Made by a program: the position numbers and the translations under genes | Notes under the pieces: model-generated | What the model was told of the DNA's origin: nothing | Seen by the model: the letters and a program-made list of their open reading frames with translations, nothing else | The model's database searches: none | In this document: one piece after another, positions 6,368 through 13,360 of the stretch | How the letters are laid out: every line of letters begins with the position of its first letter | How positions within the stretch are numbered: the stretch's first letter is position 1 | Assembly: GCA_945897785.1 (NCBI GenBank) | Contig: CAMDGD010000007.1 | Location: 1-63,243 of the forward strand | Direction of reading: 5' to 3' | Length of the DNA: 63,243 nt | Origin: Paludibacter jiangxiensis | GTDB lineage: Bacteria; Bacteroidota; Bacteroidia; Bacteroidales; Paludibacteraceae

Positions 6368-7393
6368 ATGGAAACAAAACAAATCGGTTTTTTCGAGAAA
6401 TACCTGAGTGTATGGGTAAGTATCTGTATTGTTCTAGGTATTGGTATAGGTTATTTTGTTGAAGATGGTGTAACCGTATTAAGTAACTTAGAAATTTTTA
6501 AGGTAAATATTCCCGTTGCCATACTTGTTTGGCTGATGATTTATCCGATGATGTTGCAGATTGATTTTTCCAGTTTGAAAAATGTGGGGAAGAAACCCAA
6601 AGGATTATTGCTGACAGTAGTTGTGAATTGGTTGATTAAGCCCTTTACCATGGCATTTTTTGCTTGGATATTTTTCTCCAAAATATATGCAGCATTTATT
6701 ACCCCTGAGCTAGCCGGCGAATACATTGCCGGAGCCATTCTTTTAGGAGCAGCACCTTGTACAGCAATGGTTTTTGTTTGGAGTTACCTCACCGACGGCG
6801 ACCCAAATTACACCTTGGTACAGGTCTCGGTTAATGACTTAATTATTTTAGTTGCTTTTGTGCCTTTAGTAGGTTTGCTGTTAGGCATAACGGATATTAA
6901 AATCCCTTACAATACATTGGTTGCCAGTGTGATTGTCTTTGTGGTAGTTCCTTTATTAGCAGGATTTCTAACGCATAAAATATTGATTAATAAAAAAGGA
7001 GAGGCTTGGTTCAAATCAGAATTTCTGCCCAAGTTTAAACCTGTTTCCATTATTGCCTTATTAAGTACATTGGTGTTGTTGTTTGCTTTTCAAGGCGAAA
7101 CCATCCTACAAAAACCCTTAATTATTTTATTGATAGCCGTACCACTTACTATCCAAACTTATTTTATCTTTTTTGTAGCATGGTTCGGTGGTCGTTTTTT
7201 GAAACTACCCCACAAAATTTGTTCTCCCGCTGCGATGATTGGTGCTAGTAACTTCTTTGAATTGGCGGTGGCGGTTGCCATTGCTTTATTTGGACTACAA
7301 TCTCCGGCGGCCTTGGTTACAGTAGTTGGTGTATTGGTAGAGGTTCCTGTGATGTTGTCGCTAGTGAAGATTGCCAATAATTGGAAGTATTAG
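6368..7393 (+). CDS. acr3: ACR3-family arsenite efflux transporter
   Basis: A 341-residue, ten-helix membrane protein. The diagnostic segment [13 protein letters not shown] has the essential Cys131, and [15 protein letters not shown] with its conserved Glu lies near residues 300-314. Both mark the ACR3 branch of the BART superfamily, which exports As(III) using the proton gradient. It follows hgcB by 21 bases and closes the operon, pairing with ArsC so that arsenate is reduced and expelled. No terminator is obvious after the stop. Substrate is confidently arsenite (or antimonite) by family; export of a mercury species is not suggested by any ACR3 knowledge. Confidence 0.94.
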   Translation: METKQIGFFEKYLSVWVSICIVLGIGIGYFVEDGVTVLSNLEIFKVNIPVAILVWLMIYPMMLQIDFSSLKNVGKKPKGLLLTVVVNWLIKPFTMAFFAWIFFSKIYAAFITPELAGEYIAGAILLGAAPCTAMVFVWSYLTDGDPNYTLVQVSVNDLIILVAFVPLVGLLLGITDIKIPYNTLVASVIVFVVVPLLAGFLTHKILINKKGEAWFKSEFLPKFKPVSIIALLSTLVLLFAFQGETILQKPLIILLIAVPLTIQTYFIFFVAWFGGRFLKLPHKICSPAAMIGASNFFELAVAVAIALFGLQSPAALVTVVGVLVEVPVMLSLVKIANNWKY

Positions 7394-7536
7394 GCAACAA
7401 ACTGTGTTAAATTAGCTATATTTAGTTAAAATTTAATACTTTTTCTATGGCAGAGTTTGGCAAATCCTTCTGCTTTACTACTTTATTTTTGAAAGGTTGT
7501 TTTTTTTGAAATAGAATGAAGTACTTTGAAACGCTT
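7394..7536. other. Spacer after acr3
   Basis: AT-rich DNA between acr3 and a decayed gene. I see no gene, terminator hairpin or promoter I would defend. A 20-codon ATG frame from 7447 has no support. Confidence 0.4.
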
Positions 7537-7883
7537 ATGTAATATTGAAGTAGAAACGACTTATTATATAAGTTTTTGCCGGCGAGTTGACGCTTTAACA
7601 CTAGAAGTCATACCTAATAACACAGTGTTTAGATAAAGATTTTTGTCCGGAGTACAATCTGTTGATTGATATTCGTTCAGTAAGTGCTACAGCTCCTATG
7701 CACGATGTTAAAACCTATGTTGATTTTGTTATTGAAATTGGCAACCGCATTGGTAAACGAAATTATGCCGTACTCGTTTCTACCCCTAATCAAATAATTT
7801 ATGCCAAGCAATTAGAATGTTTAAAAGGCTTATTACATGATTTAGCTGTATTTACTACTATGGATGAGGCGGCTAAATGGTAA
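7537..7883 (+). pseudogene. Frameshifted remnant of a STAS/SpoIIAA-like protein
   Basis: The largest open piece (7605-7883) has no ATG and encodes about 92 residues resembling the second half of the small STAS/SpoIIAA-like proteins of Bacteroidota: CPEYNLLIDIRSV, then GKRNYAVLVSTPNQII and a final FTTMDEAAKW. Upstream pieces continue the family pattern in other frames: LLYKFLPAS (near 7560-7587) and DALTLE (near 7589-7606). Two apparent single-base insertions, at about 7588 and 7607, separate them, so a full-length product is not made from this sequence. A 31-codon ATG frame at 7877-7972 overlaps the end and is unsupported. Family recognition is by eye only. Confidence 0.6.
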
Positions 7884-8013
7884 CAACAGCGTTGTCGGTA
7901 GTAGAGTTAGAAGCTGTTATTGCCGGATTACGGAAAAACCCTCCGTTTAGTTATTATTCTGATTGCGACTAGTAGAATTGTTCAATTGTATAATAAGCAA
8001 GTTTTTTATTTGA

Positions 8014-8934
8014 TTATATTTCGAACACACTGCCATCTTCGGCGGCAAAAGTATTGTTAAATACTGTTTTCGCTTCTTCAACTAATTTATCTACTTTGCC
8101 ATATCGTGCAGAGTAGTGTCCAATAATTAATTTTCCTGCATTTGCTTTTGTGGCTATTTCGGCTGCTTGTAAGGCAGTGCTGTGGAAAGTCTCTTTGGCT
8201 CGATCTTTTTCCGATTCGGCAAAAGTGGCTTCGTGATATAAACCATCGATATCATGTAGCAAAGGGATGTTTTTCGACAAGGCTATCGTGTCAGAGCAAT
8301 AGGCAAATCGTTTGGGCTTTTCGGCTTCGTGGGTAAGTGCACTGTTCGGTATCAGTTCACCGTCTGTAGTGATAAAATCTGCTCCTCTTTTTATAAGGTG
8401 CAATTGCTTTACGGGAATTTGGTAGAAATCAATTTTATCCGCAATCAGGTGCCTGTTTTTGGTCTTCTCTTCGAATAAAAAGCCGCAAGAAGGGATACTG
8501 TGTTTTAAAGGAATGGTAGAGATTTGAATGGTTTTGTCTTCAAATATTACCGTATTTTTTCGTGGGTTTATGGGGTTAAAAACAACTTGATAAGGCATCT
8601 GCTGACAAAAATAGTCTATTTGTGGTTGCAGTATTTTTTCTAAATCAGCGTGTGCATGTATGTACAGGTTCGATTTCCGGTTAAGCATGGCAAAAGTACT
8701 AATTAGGCCTATTAGTCCAAAACAATGATCGCCATGCAGATGGCTGATAAAAATGTGGTTGAGGTTATGCGTTTTAATTTTATACTGGCGCAATTTTATT
8801 TGGGCTCCTTCGCCACAATCAATCATGAAATTCTTATCGTCAATGCTTAAAATGTGTGAAGTGTTAAATCGTTTCTCACTCGGGTAAGCGGAGCCTGATC
8901 CTAATACGGTAAGTGTCATCTTTGCCATGCCCAA
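8014..8934 (-). CDS. rnz: Ribonuclease Z
   Basis: A 306-residue metallo-beta-lactamase-fold nuclease that cuts the 3' trailer from tRNA precursors. The zinc motif HLHGDH (residues 65-70) follows NHIFIS, and the N-terminal block LGSGSAYPSEKRFNTS with DCGEGAQIKLR is typical of RNase Z. The later EATFAESEKDRAKETFHSTA and IGHYSARY segments supply further metal ligands. ATGs at codons 1, 3 and 6 are all possible; codon 6 (base 8919) places the core closest to the usual N-terminus. It is transcribed away from the oxidoreductase gene at 9044 and stands alone. Confidence 0.93.
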   Translation of the reverse strand: MGMAKMTLTVLGSGSAYPSEKRFNTSHILSIDDKNFMIDCGEGAQIKLRQYKIKTHNLNHIFISHLHGDHCFGLIGLISTFAMLNRKSNLYIHAHADLEKILQPQIDYFCQQMPYQVVFNPINPRKNTVIFEDKTIQISTIPLKHSIPSCGFLFEEKTKNRHLIADKIDFYQIPVKQLHLIKRGADFITTDGELIPNSALTHEAEKPKRFAYCSDTIALSKNIPLLHDIDGLYHEATFAESEKDRAKETFHSTALQAAEIATKANAGKLIIGHYSARYGKVDKLVEEAKTVFNNTFAAEDGSVFEI

Positions 8935-8990
8935 AGATAATTATTAGCCCTTTATTATCCTAAAAAAGAAAATGAAAATTGCCGGCATAG

Positions 8991-9021
8991 TTGTTTTATA
9001 CTCTTAATTAGTATAGATTTG
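8991..9021 (+). promoter_or_regulatory. Promoter of the YhdH-type oxidoreductase gene
   Basis: TTG (8991-8993), a 20-base spacer and TAGATTTG (9014-9021) fit the Bacteroidota -33/-7 promoter. It is 22 bases before the ATG at 9044. Confidence 0.6.
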
Positions 9022-9043
9022 TAGTTCACGAATACCAATAATT

Positions 9044-10051
9044 ATGGGAACTGTCGATTATAATAAGAAATTTAATGCCTTTGTGGTTGAAGAGAAAAAC
9101 GGTTCGTTTATTCGTAGTATTCAAACCAAAATCTTACGCGATCTTCCGCGCAACGAATTGCTAATTCGAGTGTATTATTCTTCTTTAAATTACAAAGATG
9201 CACTTTCAGCCACGGGTAATAAAGGGATTACTAAAAAGTATCCGCATACGCCGGGGATTGATGCCGTAGGGGTGGTAGAGTATTCATCGGTAAAGGCTTT
9301 TTCTAAAGGGGATCAGGTTATTGTTACTAGTTATGATTTGGGCATGAATACCCCCGGTGGTTTTGCCGAGTATATTAGTGTTCCGGCTGCGTGGGCGGTT
9401 AAGCTTCCTGATGGTTTGGGCATGAAAGAAAGTATGATTGTTGGTACAGCAGGATTTACGGCTGCTACTTGTATTTATAAAATTACCGAAACCGTAAAAC
9501 CTGAAGATGGTAAAGTGATTGTATCCGGTGCTAGTGGTGGGGTGGGCTCTATGAGTGTTTCCTTGCTTAAACAATTGGGGTATGAGGTGGTTGCTATATC
9601 CGGAAAAACAAAAGAAAATGCATATTTACGACAATTGGGTGCCGTTGAAATCATTTCTCGTATAGAGTTCCAGGAAAGAGATTTGCGTCCGTTGTTATCT
9701 GCTCAATACGCTGCCGGTATCGATACTGTTGGGGGTGCTATTTTAGAGAATATTGTTAAATCGGTACAGCCTTACGGCATTGTTACTTGTTGCGGTAATG
9801 TTGCTTCTCCTGGTTTAAATCTTACAGTGTATCCGTTTATTTTGCGCGCAGTGTCTCTTGTTGGTATTTCAACACAAAATTATCCTATGGATAAACGGAA
9901 ACTTATTTGGCAAAAAATTGCAGGTGAGTGGAAACCCGAATTTTTAGCTACCATGTCTACCGAAATTCCTTTAGATGGCTTAGATGCCTCTATCAATGCT
10001 ATATTAGAAGGAGGCTTGCGAGGTCGTACGGTTATTAAATTGATTAATTAG
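9044..10051 (+). CDS. YhdH/YhfP-family NADPH-dependent oxidoreductase
   Basis: A 335-residue zinc-free medium-chain dehydrogenase/reductase. The N-terminal GroES-like domain contains SSLNYKDALSATG and TPGIDAVGVV, which are signatures of the YhdH/AcuI branch. The nucleotide-binding loop GASGGVGSMSVSLLKQLGY is near residues 165-183. Members reduce acrylyl-CoA or small quinones and enones with NADPH. No zinc-binding cysteines or catalytic-zinc motif are present. It is a single-gene unit with its own promoter; the true substrate is unknown. Confidence 0.88.
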   Translation: MGTVDYNKKFNAFVVEEKNGSFIRSIQTKILRDLPRNELLIRVYYSSLNYKDALSATGNKGITKKYPHTPGIDAVGVVEYSSVKAFSKGDQVIVTSYDLGMNTPGGFAEYISVPAAWAVKLPDGLGMKESMIVGTAGFTAATCIYKITETVKPEDGKVIVSGASGGVGSMSVSLLKQLGYEVVAISGKTKENAYLRQLGAVEIISRIEFQERDLRPLLSAQYAAGIDTVGGAILENIVKSVQPYGIVTCCGNVASPGLNLTVYPFILRAVSLVGISTQNYPMDKRKLIWQKIAGEWKPEFLATMSTEIPLDGLDASINAILEGGLRGRTVIKLIN

Positions 10052-10065
10052 TGTTGTGTGTACAT

Positions 10066-10478
10066 GACAAAAGAATAAAGAGTAAAGAACAAAGACAAAA
10101 GACAAAAGACAAAAGACTGGGTTTTACAATCAAAATTGAAAACTTGCACAACTGAAATTCGTGTTAATTAGCTTCGCTGAACTTTGTTTCGTGGACCTGT
10201 ATTTTTTTTGACTTTAACTCTAATCCGTGTCAATCTGTGGTTAATTTAGAATTAAGAGTTAAGAACCAAGAATCTAGACAAAAGAACAAAGAGTAAAGAA
10301 TAAAGACAGCGTTTGTGTATTAATCTCAGAATTGAAAACTTGCACTACCGAAATTTGTGTTAATTGGTGCTAATTAGCTTCGCTGAACTTTGTTTCGTGG
10401 ACCTGTATTTTTTTCATTTTCAACTCTAATCCGTGTCAATCTGTGCAATCTGTGGTTAATTTAGAGCCAAAAGCCAAG
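10066..10478 (+). repeat. Dispersed repeat copy A with internal duplication
   Basis: The segment contains two similar units of about 200-220 bases. Each has purine-rich words of the AGACAAAAGA and AAGAGTAAAGA type, then a CTTGCACxACxGAAATT stretch, GCTTCGCTGAACTTTGTTTC (first near 10171-10190) and AATCCGTGTCAATCTGTG. The second unit (about 10276-10478) ends in GGTTAATTTAGAGCCAA. Related words occur near 17.1, 31.6-32.0, 41.2, 55.2 and 62.0-62.4 kb. No frame looks coding. The following 10479-10682 shows nothing I can name. Confidence 0.75.
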
Positions 10479-10682
10479 TTTTTCATTTACATAAAATATT
10501 CTACAGTGTGCCAAAGTTAAATAATCTTATAAAGCTCTTATTATAATATCTATTGCTAATTTTGCAACCGCATTGGTATGGCTGTTGTATAGAGTCAATG
10601 CCTAGCTTGTAATTGGTTTTTGCTATTTTCTTAATCAGTTATATAAGCCAATGAAACTAATTTATGTCGAATTAAACTAATT

Positions 10683-11420
10683 ATGCTTGTGAAAACTTTA
10701 AAATCTATTGCTTGTATCTTGTTGTTTTTTGCATTTCTTCCATTAATGGCACAAAAATCATCGGAGGCCGAAAATATCTTTAAAAAATATTTAGAAAAAG
10801 AAGAAACCACTGTCGCAAAAATTATTGTGAATATAAACGATAGTTTGTATAGCGAGTACTGTAAAGCGATACTTGCCGACAATTTAAGCAAGAAGAGAAC
10901 ACATTTTTTTAGGTTTATTTCTTTAGATCCACCTTATGGGGTTGCGCGGGCTTTTTATAATTTAGGTCTCTCATATGCTCAAGCCAACAAGCTCGATTCT
11001 GCACTTTTTTATTATAATATTTCGTTGCGCAAAGATTCCACTTATTTATACAGTTATTATCATAGGGGAGAGTTGTATTCAATGTTCGAACAACATCAAA
11101 AAGCTATCAGCGATTTTAACATGGTAATAAAAATGAGCCCTTCTTTTGCCAATGCATACTTATTGCGTGGAAATAGTTACTTGGCAATAAAAGATTACCC
11201 CAATGCGTTGGCAGATTTTAATAAAACTATTGAATTTGATGCTTACTCCGATCAGGCCTATTTGATGCGTGGAGTGGTGTATCGCGAACAGAAAGATTAC
11301 CTGATAGCTATTGAAAACTGGAAACAAGCTAAGAAAATTTCCAGCCTGAATGATGAGGTTGCTGATCAGTTGATTCAAGAAGTGAGAAATCTAATCAAGG
11401 ATGAAAAGAAGAAAAAATAA
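10683..11420 (+). CDS. Exported tetratricopeptide-repeat protein
   Basis: A 245-residue protein with a signal peptide (residues 1-22, ending LPLMAQ). From about residue 80 it holds at least four TPR-type helix pairs: ARAFYNLGLSYAQANKLDSA, YSYYHRGELYSMFEQHQKAI, ANAYLLRGNSYLAIKDYPNA and QAYLMRGVVYREQKDYLIAI. It ends in a Lys-rich tail. TPRs mediate protein-protein contact, probably in the periplasm here. No partner is evident: the upstream DNA is a repeat and the downstream genes converge on it. Specific role unknown. Confidence 0.85.
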   Translation: MLVKTLKSIACILLFFAFLPLMAQKSSEAENIFKKYLEKEETTVAKIIVNINDSLYSEYCKAILADNLSKKRTHFFRFISLDPPYGVARAFYNLGLSYAQANKLDSALFYYNISLRKDSTYLYSYYHRGELYSMFEQHQKAISDFNMVIKMSPSFANAYLLRGNSYLAIKDYPNALADFNKTIEFDAYSDQAYLMRGVVYREQKDYLIAIENWKQAKKISSLNDEVADQLIQEVRNLIKDEKKKK

Positions 11421-11439
11421 TTCGTAATATCTAGTTTTT

Positions 11440-11474
11440 AAAAAACCACAGCAGTTATTTGCTGTGGTTTTTTT
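11440..11474. terminator. Bidirectional terminator between TPR and OmpA genes
   Basis: ACCACAGCA (11444-11453 region) pairs with TGCTGTGGT (11460-11468), flanked by A-runs on the left and T-runs on the right, between two convergent genes. Confidence 0.85.
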
Positions 11475-11497
11475 GTGGTGTAGAATGTATTTGTAAT

Positions 11498-12247
11498 TTA
11501 TTGCTTTGCAATACTGTCTGTTTGGTTTACTGATTCCTCAAGTATATACACCTCGGTACGGCGATTTTTTTGTCTTCCTTCTGCAGTATCATTGCTGGCT
11601 ATAGGTCTTGATATGCCATATCCAACAGGTTTTAATCGATTGGACTTAATGCCTTTTTTTACCAGATAATTTTTTACGGCATTGGCTCTATTTTGAGATA
11701 AGATTTGGTTGGGTTTTTCTCCGCCAATATTATCAGTATGTCCGGCAATCTCTATTACAATGCTTGGCTTGTTATTTAAAAATTCTACTAGGTCGTTAAG
11801 CATTGAAAAAGATTCCGGCCGTATGCTTGCTTTGTTGGTGTCGAAATAGACTCTATCTAACCGGATGGTACGTGGAGGTTCGTATTTAAAGGTGTAATTT
11901 ATGGTTATAAATTCCGGTTCTGCCGGAACAGTAAATTGACGCATCAGTGTGTCTTTGCCTAAAACGGTTACTACAATGTCATATACCGTTCCTTTGGGTA
12001 TGAGTACATCAAATCGACCTTCTTTGTTTGAGGTTCCGCCAAAGGCTTCTTGAGTGGTTTTGTTAACGAAATTTACTTTATCTCCATTGCTAGGTACACC
12101 ATCAATGGAGGTTACGAGTACTTGTAATAGGGCCATTGTTTCTGTTGGCTCCAAAGCTTCTGCTGTTGGTTTTAGCATTGTTTGTGCTTGTACCTGTAGC
12201 CCTGCGAATAAAAGGGCGGTAATTGCTAAACTAATTTTTTTTATCAT
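11498..12247 (-). CDS. OmpA-family outer-membrane peptidoglycan-binding protein (copy 2)
   Basis: With the start at 12247 the product has 249 residues and a proper signal peptide (MIKKISLA...QVQAQ); a start at 12301 would add 18 charged residues ahead of it. An N-terminal region with a beta-sandwich-like carboxypeptidase-regulatory segment precedes the OmpA C-terminal domain. There VYFDTNKASIRPES, EIAGHTDNIGG, NRANAVKNYL and EGRQKNRRTEV are the usual peptidoglycan-binding motifs. The protein likely tethers outer membrane to cell wall. It lies 63 bases after a paralogue with the same layout, indicating tandem duplication. Confidence 0.88.
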   Translation of the reverse strand: MIKKISLAITALLFAGLQVQAQTMLKPTAEALEPTETMALLQVLVTSIDGVPSNGDKVNFVNKTTQEAFGGTSNKEGRFDVLIPKGTVYDIVVTVLGKDTLMRQFTVPAEPEFITINYTFKYEPPRTIRLDRVYFDTNKASIRPESFSMLNDLVEFLNNKPSIVIEIAGHTDNIGGEKPNQILSQNRANAVKNYLVKKGIKSNRLKPVGYGISRPIASNDTAEGRQKNRRTEVYILEESVNQTDSIAKQ

Positions 12248-12310
12248 ATAGCTGAGGATTTTTAAAGAAGTAATGGTATTTCTTTGCTTTTTTCTATTCA
12301 ATACAAGGGG

Positions 12311-13060
12311 TTATTCGTATAAAATTCTAACTTCGGTACGGCGGTTTTTTTGTCGGCCTTCAGGTGTTTCGTTGGTGCCGATAGGGCGTGAATAACCAAA
12401 GCCTATCGCTGTTAGTCTCCTTTCAGCAATGCCGTTTTCAATCAAATACCGTTTTACCGATTCGGCTCTGCCTTGCGATAAAGTAATGTTGTAATCAAAA
12501 CCGCCTACATTATCTGTATGTCCGTATATTTCCATTTCTACCTCAGGTTTTAAGCGCAGTAGTTCTGCTAAATCGTTTAATGACTTAAACGACTCTGGTT
12601 TGAGGGTTGTTTTGGCGGTATCAAAATAAACATTTTCTAGTACTATGGTTCGCGCCGGACTGTAACTTAGTTCATAGTTGTAAATGCGAAGCATGCTGTC
12701 AACGGGAATTTCTAGAATTCGTATTACGGAATCTTTGCCTAAGGCGCGTATCCGTAATTCCATCCGTTCGCCTTTGGGTAGGAGCAGGTCGAAACGACCG
12801 TTTTTGTCGGGACGCCCTGAATAGGTATTTTCGCTTATTGTACTCACCAACCGAATTCTGTCGCTCGATATAGGCTCGCCTTTTGGGTTGGTAACAAAAA
12901 ACTGAAATAAGGCCATGGTTTCTGTAGGTTCCATAACTACCGGCGCACTTTGTAGCGATTCCATCTGTAGGTCGTCTACATTATCTTGTAAGCCCGATTG
13001 TCCGTTTGCAAATACGGCACTTAGCAAACATAAAAGCGAAAGGGTACATTGCTTCATCAT
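12311..13060 (-). CDS. OmpA-family outer-membrane peptidoglycan-binding protein (copy 1)
   Basis: A 249-residue protein with a signal peptide (cleavage near FANGQ), a short N-terminal linker, a regulatory-like beta domain (GRPDKNGRFDLLLPKGE) and an OmpA C-terminal domain. Key motifs are VYFDTAKTTLKPES, EIYGHTDNVGG, SQGRAESVKRYL and EGRQKNRRTEVRI. Layout and the shared string EPTETMAL near the N-terminus match the downstream copy closely, so they are recent paralogues. It is the first gene of the pair. Anchoring of the outer membrane is the family role; any specialised function is unknown. Confidence 0.88.
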   Translation of the reverse strand: MMKQCTLSLLCLLSAVFANGQSGLQDNVDDLQMESLQSAPVVMEPTETMALFQFFVTNPKGEPISSDRIRLVSTISENTYSGRPDKNGRFDLLLPKGERMELRIRALGKDSVIRILEIPVDSMLRIYNYELSYSPARTIVLENVYFDTAKTTLKPESFKSLNDLAELLRLKPEVEMEIYGHTDNVGGFDYNITLSQGRAESVKRYLIENGIAERRLTAIGFGYSRPIGTNETPEGRQKNRRTEVRILYE

Positions 13061-13289
13061 ATCGATTTTTTTTAAAACCTAAAATTACCATCGGAAATAT
13101 TGGAAGTATTTTATTGTTAGGTGTTTAGGTTATTTGTAAAATACAATAACCTCGCCATAGCCATAAGGACAGTTGACGATACACACAAAATTAGTGGAAT
13201 TTTTTAGAAATCTATACGGAATGATAAAAAATGCATGTGATTGGATAATTCGGACAATCCTTTGTTGTACATTATCTCTCCTAATAAAG
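13061..13289. other. Spacer upstream of the OmpA pair
   Basis: AT-rich spacer between the OmpA pair and the yidC terminator; together with the terminator at 13290-13345 it makes a 300-base gap. It presumably holds the OmpA promoter, but I could not pick a convincing box. A + strand frame starting at 13173 is an antisense shadow of yidC. Confidence 0.4.
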
Positions 13290-13345
13290 TATAATAAAAA
13301 TACCTCCAAAAGGGTGTTTTTCTTTTTGGAGGCATTCGTTATTGT
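13290..13345 (-). terminator. Terminator of yidC
   Basis: On the - strand, CCTCCAAAA and TTTTGGAGG pair across a 12-14 base loop and are followed by TATTTTTATT, just after the yidC stop. Confidence 0.75.
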
Positions 13346-13360
13346 TGAGTTTTGGAGGTT

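Noticed and set aside
6368-7393. ACR3 considered as a bile acid:sodium symporter
   Set aside because: The [13 protein letters not shown] segment with Cys131 is specific to ACR3, and the arsR/arsC context agrees.
7877-7972. 31-codon ATG frame (MVTTALSVVELEAV...)
   Set aside because: Overlaps the pseudogene end and has no recognisable pattern; kept only as a note.
1-8000. Mercury resistance (merA, merB, merT/P) or arsM genes beside hgcAB
   Set aside because: No flavoprotein reductase with a mercuric reductase motif, no organomercurial lyase and no arsenite methyltransferase pattern is seen; resistance genes here are of the arsenic type.
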